64,000 bases of DNA from Sphagnum magellanicum. Taxonomy: Eukaryota > Streptophyta > Sphagnopsida > Sphagnales > Sphagnaceae. This document shows positions 1 through 11,763 of the stretch, piece after piece (the first letter of the stretch is position 1; every line of letters begins with the position of its first letter). The DNA lies in the NCBI GenBank assembly GCA_021904315.1, contig CM038915.1, positions 10,478,001-10,542,000 on the forward strand, in the 5' to 3' direction. The position numbers and the translations under genes are program-made. Below the pieces are notes generated by a model. The model searched no databases. It saw only the letters and a program-made list of their open reading frames with translations, and had not been told where the DNA came from.

Positions 1-968
1 CTTCAATCAAAATTAAAATTTCATTTTGATTATATTCCCCCATTTTCCACTAGAATATTACCTACCTTGAAGGAAAAATAAAAAATAAGTATACTTTTTG
101 CCAAAATAAGGGTTATGTTTATTTATGCTTTGAAAATCAACTTAAACATTTACCAAAAAAATAAAAATTTGAGAAAAGATGCAATGTCCTGAAAAAATAC
201 AAAATGCAAATGTGCAAAATGAAATACAACATATAAAAATGAAATGCAATGTGTAAAATTAAATGTACAACATCCAAATAATTCTTGCACATAACAAACA
301 AAAACCCATTAACCAAAATTACCCAAAAAAAAACATGGACAATCAAAACAAGGAACAAAAGCCACCAACAAACAAACATTTTTAAAAAAAAAAAACTCAC
401 CTTCAAGTCTAGCTTGAAGAATGAAAGTTGAATTTGGAAAACTTATTCTTCCCATACCTACAAAAACATGAAGAGGGGGGAGTACCAATTTGAAACAGGA
501 GGAGTAGAAAGGTCCTTGAAATAGGAGGAACATGAACAATGTCGAGGAAGATAAGAATAGGATCATTGTCAAGGAACAAAAGAAAGAATGACATTGAAGA
601 GGAATGATAGAAAGGAGTAAGAGGGTGTCAAGGAATAGGAGCAAGAGTGGTGTCAAAAAAAAACATGAGGGGGAGGGAGAGGCCGGTGAAGTAGTGGGTG
701 ATCGGTGTTAGTCTGTGATGGGGGTTGGACCACCACGGTTTCCGTGTACAAATCGTTTCCACAAAGCATTGTAGCCGTCCGAAGGGTAGGAATGACGATC
801 GGATCGCATCCCTCTCCCACCGCACCAGAGGTGGATATAAAAACCTTCCCCTCCCCCCCCACTATCGAAAGAACCGACAGTTATATAGAGGAACATGTTT
901 TCAGAAATTTCCAAAACTTTCGGGAACCAAGGTTCAAAATGTCAGAACCGGGGTTTTGGGTTTTCTCA
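1..968. other. AT-rich intergenic DNA, no gene seen
   Basis: The open frames here are short, overlap on both strands and are rich in Phe, Leu and Lys, as expected from A/T runs. A slightly GC-richer patch at about 660-860 has no recognisable protein or RNA signature. Confidence 0.55.
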
Positions 969-973
969 CGTCA

Positions 974-1057
974 AATAAGGGAGTAAATACCCGGACTGAT
1001 AACCTGAGGGCTCATGTCGAATAAGGGAGTAAATACCTAGACTGATAACCTGAGGGC
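974..1057 (+). repeat. 46-bp tandem duplication, two copies
   Basis: A unit beginning AATAAGGGAGTAAATACC starts at 974 and again at 1020, with only a few differences. The second copy runs to about 1057. This is a simple local duplication with no coding meaning. Confidence 0.85.
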
Positions 1058-1096
1058 ACACACGGCTGGTTCTGATACCTGCACAACGTCGATCGA

Positions 1097-1136
1097 AACC
1101 ACTACGCGTTCGAAGTGGTTAGAGTGGCGTAGCCAC
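1097..1136 (+). repeat. two adjacent small hairpins in a CpG-rich patch
   Basis: AACCACT (1097-1103) pairs exactly with AGTGGTT (1114-1120) around a CpG-rich loop. Three bases later GTGGC (1124-1128) pairs with GCCAC (1132-1136) around a 3-base loop. The surrounding 60 bases are much richer in CpG than the flanks. It may be a scrap of a GC-rich repeat or structured RNA; I do not recognise it. Confidence 0.5.
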
Positions 1137-3166
1137 GGGTGTCCGAAGGTCACGGGTACCATTAGCTTAAAATAAAACATAATATGAAAAAAAAAAGTCA
1201 AAACCAATGCTTTATATAATCTTGCACTGAACAACATCATTTAATGCCTAAAGCCTAAATCTAACTACGGATTAAACACTAAACCCTTTTGACTAGTGAT
1301 CCTTAAAACCTAACTATTTCTCTAATCCTGAATCCTTGACCCTTAAATTTTTTAATACCTTGTCAGGGTTTCAAAAAAATATGAATATATATATTCTATC
1401 AAGGTTTCAAATGACCGGTTCTCACTTTACAAAGAACCATGCAGCCAGGTTTCACCCAACATGATACCATGAGGTATTCAAACTGAGACTGAGAACTGGT
1501 TTGAAACCCTGAATAATTCTCACATTTTTTCTGATACCCGCCCTACACTGGTACTTGCATCTCTTGATCAAACAGTACCTCTTGGATCAATGATCTCTTA
1601 AAGCATTCAATAGGATTTAAGGTTTAGGGCAGGAGTTGGTAATGGGGAAGTGGAAGCTGGAAAAGTGTAAGTGGAAAGGCTTTGGATTGCCTATATCAGA
1701 GTTGTCCAGGCTCTTGAACACAGGGAGACTCTAGTGAAGAAAGTTATGTCAAGTATGTGAATGAAGAGCACATCTGAGAATTGGTTGTAGCCTTCCCTTC
1801 CCCATTGAGACATCTCCACCCCAACCCTAATTCGTAGCATTTGGAAAAAAGTGGCATAGGATTGTGCAAGGCTGACAATAACCCATAACCATGAAAAACT
1901 GGCAAGTATAAGTTGAGAGACTATTTTACATGCCACCACCTGGGCCAATCATGTATGGCCTGGCAATCAAAGCAGTCATTTTCTTTTACTAAGCCTTGTG
2001 GAGTCCACCCTATCCTGTGCAAATTTAGAGGTCGAACCCCATTTTCATGCTACCATATTTGAAGGCTGTATTTAATCCAAAGTACAGTGTACAGGCCAGT
2101 ATACTTCTGCCAGTGGACCATCCTGTGCCCGAAAGCTTGTGAACTACTGGCCCATCAACTAAATCCAACCAATATTCTGCCAATATTGGGAGCTTGATTG
2201 CACATTGACAAACCATAGCATTTTAAAACCATGGCCTATAGTTACTTGTGACAATATATCCTGGGACTGTGACATAATCAGTTATGCTACTTTCAATTCC
2301 ACAGACGAGAAAATGCAGGTCTACTGTCTACTACCTAAACCTGGCCTTGCACTCAAGGCACCCAAAGGCACCTGCATTCACACTAAAGGTCCTACTGACA
2401 GTTGCGTTTGCACTGCCTAAAAAGAACATGTATCAAGGTGATCTTCAAGTACAGGAAGAAAATTGAGTGTTTCCAACCTGGCTACAAACAGGGATAGCAA
2501 GGTCATTGCCACAAAGAAGGCTTTGCATGCAAGGATATGGGGATGGTATCCACGAGATGCACTATAAGAAATTATGTTCATCCTTGTGCCAACCTGCAAC
2601 GGAAGCCTGTTGCCTTTCCCCATCTAAGATCTCTCTTTGGGGTTGATGTTTTGTTTAATCACTGGGGTACAAAGAGTGACTACTTCCAAATGGCTTCTTC
2701 TCTTGAAACTCCTGAGTCTATTTGACAATGCCCCTGCTGTCTCTTGTGTGACCATGTTCCTGACATGCCTCCTATATGCCCTTCTGCAGGTTACACAGAT
2801 CAAAACAAATTGGCAATGACCCCAACATCCAGGTTTGGTCCTTGAGCTCAGAAGAGAGGACAGACTCCTGCTTGGAATGATGAGAAGGTTATCCCATACC
2901 CAGTTGCCACTTGCAGGGATGAAGCTGCAGATTCTGTTTCATGTAGGAAAACACCTTCACTGGAGCACAGTGGTGAAAGAGCAGCTCACAAGCTTCAAGA
3001 GCACTACTACATTGTGCTAGGAACACACACACTCAGGCCACATTCCTTGCAGTCCCTTGAGTCCAGATAGCAGTGACCCACAATGCCAGAAGAATTACAA
3101 AAACCATTATACCCAAAATTTGGCCACCGTATGCTCCAAATCACCAAACCCTGGAATCCATTGGCA
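1137..3166. other. 3' flank of the minus-strand host gene, no other gene seen
   Basis: No open frame here has a recognisable domain or consistent coding character on either strand. The part nearest 3166 should hold the 3' UTR of the gene at 3167-4761. I could not fix its poly(A) site. Nothing else stands out apart from short A/T runs. Confidence 0.5.
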
Positions 3167-4761
3167 TCATTGGATCACACATGTGCATGCCTGTGATGAT
3201 TCCCCATCATCATCATCGTCTTCTGAATCACCCGAATCACTGATCACCATACAACATAGTGAACACATGAATCAGAGATTCTCCACTCATAAATAACTCT
3301 GATGAGAATCAAGAAATCTCCATACTGATGATTAAGAAAACCAGGGCAAAGTTCAAAAAAAGACTTGTGGATAAAGAACTGAAGAACCAGGAAGATGAAG
3401 AACACAGAAAGGAAGAACTTCAACAATAAAACTAACAGTATCAACAAAAGTCAGAGTCTTTCACTTATTCAGGGACCATCAACAGTAACATGAATGATAG
3501 TGACTTATCTATCACACCTTACCCACTGACTTATAAGCTCCTTACAGTCGGTGTAGGCCAGTGTAACCACTAGCCTGCATATCAAGTCCATATACCATAT
3601 CACATACTCAAGACCAACCCTTGGTGTTTCAATTTAGTAATTGATGAAAAGCATTGAGCAGAGCAACATCCTTTTCAGAGAGAGGCACTCTCAAACTCCC
3701 AGATGAAGCTCCAAATCAGAACCATATTCACTAGGACTCAGACAATAAGAGAAAACCAAAGCTTAAAGAGATTGAAACCACAAAAAGTTTCAACTTAAAG
3801 AGACACACAATCAGGTCACTGATTTCCAAAGTGCTCAGGATTGCCACTATATTGCAGTCACAGTCATAACTCCATCAAATTGATGCAAATTACACGTATT
3901 GTAAGACATTATATGTTGCCATTACTCTCATAGACTGAGAAAGTAGGGCTCTGATTTGAGACCAGCTCATATCAAGGATGATCACCATGAGGGCTGTTGG
4001 TATTGCAACACTACAAGATGCAGAGTCTAGATTCTAAACCCCCTTCGACCTTCCAAAATACAAGGCACACCCATCTCCCTAGAGATTTTTCTCAACGCGT
4101 CTTGAGCAAATGTAAAGAGATTGAAAAAATGAACAGCGGTCCTTCCAGCTCAATTGTCACCAAAGCAAAGGATTGGGAATTGAAAGAAAAGCTGAGCTTC
4201 ATGTAGTGAGCATGGAATTGCGAAGGTGGACACGTTTTGATTCCGGACAAATAGAGACAAGAGCTAGAGAGTTTGCAAAGAATTTAAAGTCTGAAAGGAG
4301 GAACCTTTCATAAGGGCATGATGATCAAAGGGGGGGGGAGAGAGAGAGCAGAGCAGATCCATTTTTGCCAGTTGCATGGTGGATTGTGGTTGTTACCTGG
4401 GTTCAAACTCGTGAACTTGGATCAAGTCTTGGCCGAAGTTATCAATCCATTGCACTTTGCAGTCCCTTTTCTCAGGTTCTGCAACAACCACATCACCAGG
4501 ATAGTCTGCTCCAGCTTCAGAATTTGACAAAAGATCTGCTTCAGCCCTAGAAATACAACCTCCGTTGGTGGCGTAGGAGGCGGAGGAGGAGGATGAAGAA
4601 GAATGCTTTAGGTTACTCTTTCCAGGGAGTTTGACAGTGGGAACTTCACTATGGCCGTTGATGACAAAAGGAGGCTCGGCTGCTGCTGCTGCTGCTGCTG
4701 TTGCAGCTGAAGGAAGAGAAGCAGTGGGAGGAGCAAGTGTCACAGGTGCAGAGGGGGCCAT
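3167..4761 (-). CDS. small acidic plant protein with CaaX-like tail, two coding exons
   Basis: Coding exons are 4761-4397 and 3239-3167, joined across a 1157-bp GT-AG intron (3240-4396). The donor reads AG|GTAACA and the acceptor GATCAG|TGATTC. The spliced frame gives 145 residues. Visible parts are a poly-Ala run (about 20-28), KSNLKH (48-53), a poly-Ser run, KVQW (102-105), HEFEPS (117-122, split by the intron), a run of five Asp, and the end CTCVIQ. From memory, a plant-specific family of unknown function shares the KSNLK block, the xVxW...EFEPS block and the Cys-x-Cys-hydrophobic-Ile-Gln end. CVIQ fits a CaaX prenylation box, with an extra Cys two residues upstream, so membrane attachment is inferred. 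The frame stays open upstream to about 5063 but has no ATG there, so 4761 is the first in-frame ATG; an upstream coding exon cannot be excluded. Confidence 0.8.
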
Positions 4762-5380
4762 ATGAGCATCCCTATCGTCCACGGTTGAATCAGATGCCAC
4801 TTGGAAGGGTTGAGAACCCTCCTCGTGGGTTGCTGCTGTCCTCCAGCAGCAACAGCAATAGGAGCAAGAAAACAAGGTGGCGCACCCCCCGGGCGCGACT
4901 TTGTCAGACGCCAGCGAATAGACTTCCTCTATTTCTCTCTCCTCACGAAATGCCACAACAAAACACCGTGGTTCTTTCTCACGCTCCTCCGCTCCCTCTT
5001 CCCTTGAGTTATTATCAATCTTTTCCCCTCCAAGATAAGAGATGCTCAGGTATCGAGTCCTCTACCGCAACCTTTGATTTCATACCTCAGCTGCATCACT
5101 GGAAAATTGATAGCTCTCTCCCTTTCCGACCTCCTAATGTTCCAAGGGCACGCATTTGTTCCATAGTTTCCTATATCTCTAAACCTGATAATACTCCACA
5201 CAATCCAAGCTCAAGAATCTCACAAAAGCTTCACAGATGCATGTGCTGTTGCAAGTTCCAGACTCCATCACAATCACCTGGAGGTCATAAGTAAAGCAAG
5301 CAAGCAAGCAAGAAAGTCCCCCTTCCCTTCAGCTTTCAAAGCTCCAAATGCAAAACAGTCTGGAGCTCTTTCCATCCCTC
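4762..5380 (-). other. probable 5' UTR of the CaaX-tail gene
   Basis: This lies between the first in-frame ATG (4761) and the likely start site some 30 bases below the TATA box. It is GC-richer than the surroundings, with CTG/CAG runs, pyrimidine tracts and an AAGC repeat at about 5294-5310. It could also hide a small upstream exon and intron. The transcript start is inferred, not seen. Confidence 0.45.
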
Positions 5381-5406
5381 GAGAGTATTCACACATAAAC
5401 AAATCC

Positions 5407-5415
5407 CTTTATATA
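5407..5415 (-). promoter_or_regulatory. TATA box of the minus-strand host gene
   Basis: On the minus strand this reads TATATAAAG, a good plant TATA box. It is about 650 bases upstream of the ATG at 4761, in an otherwise GC-mixed region. Distance and strand fit the gene at 3167-4761. Assigned from consensus and position only. Confidence 0.5.
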
Positions 5416-5419
5416 AAAA

Positions 5420-6530
5420 CAAACAATAACAAAACAAAAAGAGAGACTTCCAAAACTCTCCAAAAAATGGCTAAAGAACACCTAATGCGGCCTTACAAAG
5501 CTTCACACAACCGGGCTACCAGGGACACAGACAGACACACAGACAGAGAGAGAGAGAAAAGAGACACGCCGTGGAGGAAGCGGAGCAAGCAAGCACACGA
5601 GAAATCTAGCGACATCCAAAGCGACAGCAATCGCGACACAGGCGACAATACGGGAAGACTCACCAAAAGGAGAGAGACGACTGGACGACGTAGGGGGTAG
5701 GGGCGGGGGCTCTAGGGTTATAGCGTACCTACGTACCTACCTATAATTGAGGTGCTCAAATCCTAAATCATGGGACTCAGGCGAGGTGTTAAATCACATG
5801 CTTGCCACGTGGTGGTCGTTTGAGATGTGAATAATAAACACCTCGTCTCCACGTACCTTATAGTTCATGGTCCTCCTGATCAGTGGGAAACGGGACCATG
5901 AATTAAAAAAAACCCCATCATGGCTGTCTAGGTGTGAACAGATTGAAGTACTTACAACATATTAAGTTAAACTGGCCCATCACCAAACTCAGGCCAGTCA
6001 CCGAGCACCCATGTAGTGCAGGAGCTGGCCTGTGTTCAAACACCAAAAAAAAACATTATGCGTGTTCTCTCTTTGGCCTATCACCAAATGCTTGGTTGAT
6101 AATATTTTTGTTCTGAGTTTTCATATTGGTGATTGGCTATCAGATTTTGAGGGCTCGACATTAGGGGTTTAGGTGGGCACATTTGTAAAAGTTTTGAATA
6201 ATTTTACAAGGGCCAAATTTGGTTGTGGGTCATGAGTTGAATTTCATTATGCAAGGGGGGAGCACCGGGGGTACTTTTAGTGTTTGGTTATGAGAAAAAA
6301 AATTGGATCAATTTTACAAGGGCCTCAAGTTTGGGGTGAAAATGAGAGTTTGGTGATAGGCAATTGCACTAAACATTAAAATGACAAAAACAAGTTCGGT
6401 GATGGGGTGTGCAAGTCATGTTAAACTAGTGTGAACCCCGTGCATAATGCACAGGTGTGTTATTTCAACAATGTTTGGTTGATGTTTTTGGTTTTTTCAA
6501 AAAACTTTTCTTTTCAAACAACCGTTGGTC
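5420..6530. other. upstream flank of host gene, no gene seen
   Basis: It contains CAGACA/GAGA-rich DNA at 5520-5560, a short run of CTACGTAC/CCTA units at about 5727-5745, and then AT-richer intergenic DNA. No consistent coding frame is visible. It probably includes distal promoter sequence of the minus-strand gene. Confidence 0.5.
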
Positions 6531-6534
6531 CCCC

Positions 6535-7001
6535 CCCCCCCCCCCCTTCGCCCCAGTCCTTCGCATTTCCCACTCCGGTTCTTTAACTCGTCGAGCCCCC
6601 TCGGCCGGTCCTTCGCATTTCCCATTCTGGTTCTTTAACCCGTTGATCCCCCCCGGCTGGTCTTTCGCATTTCCCACTCCGGTTCTTTAACCCGTCGATC
6701 CCCCTCGGCCGGTCCTTCGCATTTCCCAGTCCGATTCTTTAACCTGTCGATCCCCCCCGGTTGATCCTTCGCATTTCCCACTCCGGTTCTTTAACCCGTC
6801 GATCCCCCCGGCCGGTCCTTTGCATTTCCCACTCCGGTTCTTTAACCCGTTGATCCCCCCCGGCCGGTCCTTCGCATTTCCCACTCCAGTTCTTTAACCT
6901 GTTGATCCCCCCTGGCTGGTCCTTTGCATTTCCCACTCCGATTTTTTAACCCGTTGATCCCCCCCGGCCGATCCTTTGCATTTCCCACTCCGGTTCTTTA
7001 A
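6535..7001 (+). repeat. 52-bp minisatellite, about nine copies
   Basis: The unit contains TTCGCATTTCCCACTCCGG, then TTCTTTAACCCG, then a C-run with CCGGCCGGT. Copies begin near 6558, 6611, 6663, 6715, 6767, 6818, 6870, 6922 and 6974. A long poly-C run precedes the array. Copies differ by a few transitions and by C-run length. Short open frames across it on either strand are by-products of the repeat. Confidence 0.9.
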
Positions 7002-7283
7002 TGATTCTGTGATTTTGTTTTTTTTTATGAAATACCCTAACCTAGTGATTCTTTTGATTCTGAAAATTTTCAAATACCCAGAACCAATGGTTCTTTCATT
7101 CTATTTTTTTTCTTCCAAATAGTCAGAACATATGGGTATTACAAAAAAATCAAATACCCACCCCACATTGGTATTCTTTTTGTCCACAACAACAGTTTCT
7201 GAAACCAACCAATGGTGCGCTAAATATGTTCCCATAGGTTCCCCAAACTCTTGTTCCCAATAGCACCACACGTGACACCTCAT

Positions 7284-7480
7284 GTTAGTCACATCTTTTG
7301 TCCAAAGGTATATACTTGTATTTACGTCAGTCATATCCTTTGTCCTAAGGTTTTTTGTTCTTCTTCTTCCTGGTTTATTTCCTTCCCATTCCGTAGTCTT
7401 TACGTCAGTCATATCCTTTGTCCAAAGGTTTTTTTTTTTTCTTCTTCCTGGTTTATTTCCTTCCCATTTCGTAGCCACTA
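7284..7480 (+). repeat. 78-bp tandem repeat, about 2.4 copies
   Basis: ACGTCAGTCATATCCTTTGTC starts near 7324 and again near 7402, each followed by CTTCTTCCTGGTTTATTTCC. A partial earlier copy begins near 7284. No coding role is evident. Confidence 0.8.
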
Positions 7481-7656
7481 TCTGTACCGAGCGGAGTTAA
7501 GGGAGGCTTCATTCTTCCTTTAATATATAGGATAACACACAACTGACCATAAACAAGGATTAAGGTTTACAAAAATCCAATGGAGGAGCATTCGTCACAA
7601 ATTTATACGCTTCATGGGTTCGTTCCATATCTGTGCGAAATTTGTTATTTTAAGGG

Positions 7657-7830
7657 TTTGTATTGTTTACACATGAATGTCATGCATTATTTAAACATGA
7701 AAATCATATGCACGACTTTCGTGTAAACAATACGAATATACACACACACATTCGTGTTTAAAAAATGCAAACATGCATATGACATTCATGTTTAAACAAT
7801 GCACACGACATTGATGTTCAAACAATACAA
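7657..7830 (+). repeat. palindrome-rich repeat built on TTTAAAC / CATGAATGTCATG motifs
   Basis: Variants of CATTCATGTTTAAACAATGC and its reverse complement recur at least five times in about 170 bp, in both orientations, around a short CA run near 7740. It would fold on itself imperfectly. It may be a MITE remnant, but no clean ends or target duplication were found. Confidence 0.5.
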
Positions 7831-8700
7831 GTAAATGAATGACATCTGTGTCTATTCCATATGAACCTATGAAAAACAAATTTCACATGATTATTATTAC
7901 CAAATCGTGACCCATGACGTTTGTGATGTCATCTACACATTAATGGGAGATGGACTTCCAATTTCCTTCCAATGTTACGCACATCCCATTCTCATAAAAA
8001 ATAACGTGCTCAAATTCATAAGGCTATAGTGCAAATTTGTTACATAATTCATTTTTTCAAATTCACAAGCAAAATTCTTTCAACGTGTCAAAACTTCCAA
8101 GTTGCGAAAGAAACAATTTCAATTGTGGAGAGCATATGGGCTAGACCAACAAAGGTTAAACAACATAAGTGCAAAGCTTCATAGTTCACAGATATAATGT
8201 AAGTAGTCATAAGAAAGGTAGATTTCAACTAGCTCCCAAAAATTGTAATTTGTTGTACACACCTACCGCCTACATAAAAACAACAAACCATAACTTAGTT
8301 TGGGATGATTTTGAACAATTTTGTGCATTGATCACTTCTTCCCAATAGTTAAAACCATGCATTTCACACATACCTTGACGTTTCATACTTTCTTAAGAGT
8401 TGGCCAAAAAATTGAAAATTCAAATACATACCTCTTGTAAGGCCATATCACATACCCCCAACATGCTAAAGGTTGGCCAAGGGGATTTAAATCATGATGT
8501 TGAATGTGCCTTGTAGGAGGTGAAGTGGATTTGAAGACCAACCAAGCCAAGACAAAAAAAATGTCCCACCATCTTTTAGACAAGAACCAATTTTTAAAAA
8601 CAAATAAAAATTAGTAGATGTAATCATGTGAACATTATAGGCAAATGCAATAATGTTAGCGGGCAAGCATAAATAGGCGAGTAAGAAAGGAATCTTAAAG
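7831..8700. other. AT-rich intergenic DNA, nothing recognised
   Basis: Only short frames without recognisable domains are seen on either strand. Confidence 0.5.
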
Positions 8701-8905
8701 CATATTCCATGACATGTCATGGAATATTATTAATAATTTTTTTGTCACATGGATATTATTAAGTGATGTGGCGAAATACTTTGCCACGACACGAAATATT
8801 GTGTGAGGTGGTAGAATATTTTTCCATGTCACATAATATTCCATGATGTGGCAAAACATTCTTTGACAAGCCCTAAAATTTTTGCCACGTCACAACATGG
8901 TTTGT
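8701..8905 (+). repeat. foldback-type repeat with a perfect 26-bp palindrome
   Basis: Positions 8702-8727 form a perfect 26-bp palindrome centred on ACATGT. Downstream, TATTCCATG, GATGTGGCAAAAC and TTGCCACGTCAC motifs recur in both orientations to about 8905. This clustering suggests a small MITE-like foldback element or regulatory repeat. No autonomous partner is visible. Confidence 0.55.
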
Positions 8906-9362
8906 TTTGAGATTGATTCTGAACATGGGTTTAACTAAGAAAGCTGTCGATAACAACATCGTGTGAATGTTTGAAAACATTCTTACTAATTTAGCTTGAT
9001 ACATTTTATCATCCCTTGTGCAAACAATGCTCCAAATGTCTAATCCTCTTCGACAATAATTGTAATGTTTTTAAAATGTTGAAATGGGTGGGAACTACAT
9101 ACTTGAAAAATATTTGATAAAAATTAAAATTTCAAAATATATTAAATATTTGACAAACATGTGTTGAAATGGCTGAAATATTATACGTACATAAACATCA
9201 TTCTACAATGATTGAAAAGTTACAAAATGGAGAACATAACAAATGGGCCAAAACTAATATCTAAACTTCCTACATAGTCCAATTAGCTACAAAGAGGTTT
9301 ATGAATGAAATTATGATGTACTATCACAAGAGTTCACGAATTTTGAAACATTTCAAAAAACG
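8906..9362. other. AT-rich DNA, nothing recognised
   Basis: This is the spacer between the foldback repeat and the 3' end of the minus-strand transposase relic. No coding frame or repeat was recognised. Confidence 0.5.
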
Positions 9363-11763
9363 TTAAACTTCATCCCAACTCCAATATGTGTAGTGATGAA
9401 TGAACTCTTCCATGAGCCCATAAAACATGATCATCTGCAAGACATGATACACATGTTTACAATGCATATACACCCCATGAGCACCCAAAGAACTTGCCAA
9501 CGTTTGGACAAAGTAAACACATGAATATTCAAGGAAATTTCCAATAGTCACATTGTATCTTTGGTCATTTGAAAGAATATTATAAATTCGTCTATACCTA
9601 CGTGAAGGGACATCAACATGGGGGAAAATAATGCATTGGATAACTAAGATGCCAACCTCCCAATTGTTGGTGTGATGTTGTGTTATTTTGAATATTGAAG
9701 GTCATTTCACCTTCTTGCCACCACATGTTGTGGGCCAACAACTTGCATCAGTCAACCAAACAATGTTGTGAGCACTCATACAAGCCACATACAAACTACT
9801 TGGACTAAACGATTAGGAACCAAATAAACTTCGAACATGATTGTGATAAAGGGAAAACCCTGCTTTTTCTAGATTTATTATTTCCTTTTGAGTTAAATTA
9901 GTACCTTCTTGGGTGAGCCATATAATTGGCATTGAAGGCCTAATAACTACATATTTTTGTGTTGTTCCATCGACACAATGGTTCAAATCCTCGAGACAAA
10001 ATCAACGAATATGGTGCTCTAATGATCTAATATGAAATTATACCTAGAACCCTAAGTAACTTGGAACACGTATTCCATTTATAAATTTGTAAAGGTTGAT
10101 CTTTGCTTTACATTTAAGCCCTGAGGTTTTTTAGAATGCAAAACATCGAATAGTATAATTGGGTAGGCAATGTTTAATCCACCACTACCCATCAACACAA
10201 ATATTTTCCTTCAACTCCAGGCCACTTCAAGATACCAAAGGTGAACAAGCACTGGAACCACAAAGCAATTGCTACATGCCTACATACCTAACAACATTGG
10301 GTTGAACACTAGGAATTGTTATTTGTGCATGAGAAAAAATTCACATGGTCAAAACAATGAGAATCATTCTTTGCACTAAAAGGACAATTAACGAGTCACT
10401 TGGTAGACCCAAAAACCTCCTCCCCCTCAAGGTGCGGAGTGCGATAAGAAAAGGAAAGTCCAAACTTGTAATTTGCCACAACAACCATTAATCTAACATG
10501 ATCACTGGACCGTTAGGCCCTCCTTAACAAAAATTCATTCCTATCAGGTCCATGACCAAATGGACCCCCTCACAAGTATTGTCTATATAATGTAGATTGT
10601 TTGAAAGCTCGAATGTAATTGTCAAGCATTATAGTGTATAGACAAGTGTCGCGATTCCCCAATTGCTACAACTAGATGTTTGCACAATTTTAGCTATAAA
10701 TGGGCATGTTCGCCCATTCTTCATTGTTGAACTTATGTAAATCAAAGGAAAAGAATCATCAGAAAAATTTGAAATGTTGCAACGTAAAAATAAATAAATT
10801 ACAAATGAAAGTTTAATGAAAATGGACATCTTATAGTTTTGAATGCACAAAAGAGAAGGAAAGACATAGGAAGTTCACAAAAAAAGTATTCAAATGGACC
10901 ATGAAACCTCCCTGTTGTCTGACTCAAAAATGCCAAAAGCTAAGTCAATTGCTAAGCTTGTGGACACCTACCTTATAAGTAGCCATAACAAATAACCACT
11001 AGGTGAGAACGTAATGATTATTAACATCCACAAGTGATTTGCATTCTTGTACTGGTGGCAAAGAGCCTTGTGCTCATCTTGCAACTCATGTTTGATCAAT
11101 TGCTTGGTGTGCTTCTCGAGTGAATGACTCCAATGGAATAAAAAAGTGTACCCCTTATCAACCATCCTGACAAAAGGGTCCCCATAACCATAAATAATTT
11201 TGATAGCACCAATTGGCTTATGTGCTGTTAAGCATGAATCCCTTGAAATTGAGTTTTGGAAACCCGTGCTTGAACATCATTTCATTTAACTTTATTCGCA
11301 TAAGTCGTTGAACTTTGATGTCTTTAGATTGCATATCACAAACAACTATAGTTAACACTTTACAATAAACAGGATCATACACATGATAAGCCATAGTTGT
11401 TCAACCAACAACACATTTCATATGATCAAACATGATCCCAACGTTCTACAAATCCCCTTCAGGTTGCATTCGTGTGACAAGGCTAATTCCACTCCCGACA
11501 CCATTTATCGACATCTTGAAAATGAACACCTTTTGTCCATGAACTTGTCTTGGGAAATAATACTCTTAGATGTAGTCATACCAACTCTTGGACTTCAATT
11601 GAAATATGTTATCAATATAGCCACCTTTTTAATGATGTTTGAAAGAAGCAACAAGGTTACGGATGTTGGGAAAGTTAAGTTCACAGAACCTATCTTAGAG
11701 TGCTCCAGTTATTCACCTTTTAAGAGCTTTAGTGTGCCATTGCTAAAATCATTAAGCAAGTAA
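9363..11763 (-). pseudogene. decayed MULE-like DDE transposase with SWIM-like C terminus
   Basis: Read on the minus strand, conceptual translation gives several coding-like blocks in order. At about 11400-11250 is a block with YDPVYCKVLTI and CDMQSKD, followed by NFKGFM, resembling the catalytic core of plant DDE transposases of the Mutator-like type. At 11165-11000 follows a HWSHSLEKHTKQLI...HKALCHQYKN block. At 9551-9363 is a C-terminal block with SC-x(n)-CKH, like a SWIM zinc finger (CxC...CxH) in which the first Cys is Tyr. Frames change and stops intervene throughout, so it is a relic. Terminal inverted repeats were not found. The family assignment rests on remembered similarity and a profile search would settle it. 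Confidence 0.55.

Noticed and set aside
1240-1330. CTAAACCC-like motifs suggesting interstitial telomere repeat
   Set aside because: Only scattered, imperfect heptamers; no run of TTTAGGG units.
4701-5294. 197-codon plus-strand frame over the host gene
   Set aside because: It is antisense to the well-supported minus-strand exon and its 5' UTR, and its composition reflects that strand.
6465-6936. Gly/Lys/Glu-rich repeated frames on the minus strand
   Set aside because: They are translations of the 52-bp minisatellite and have no start context or flanking coding sequence.
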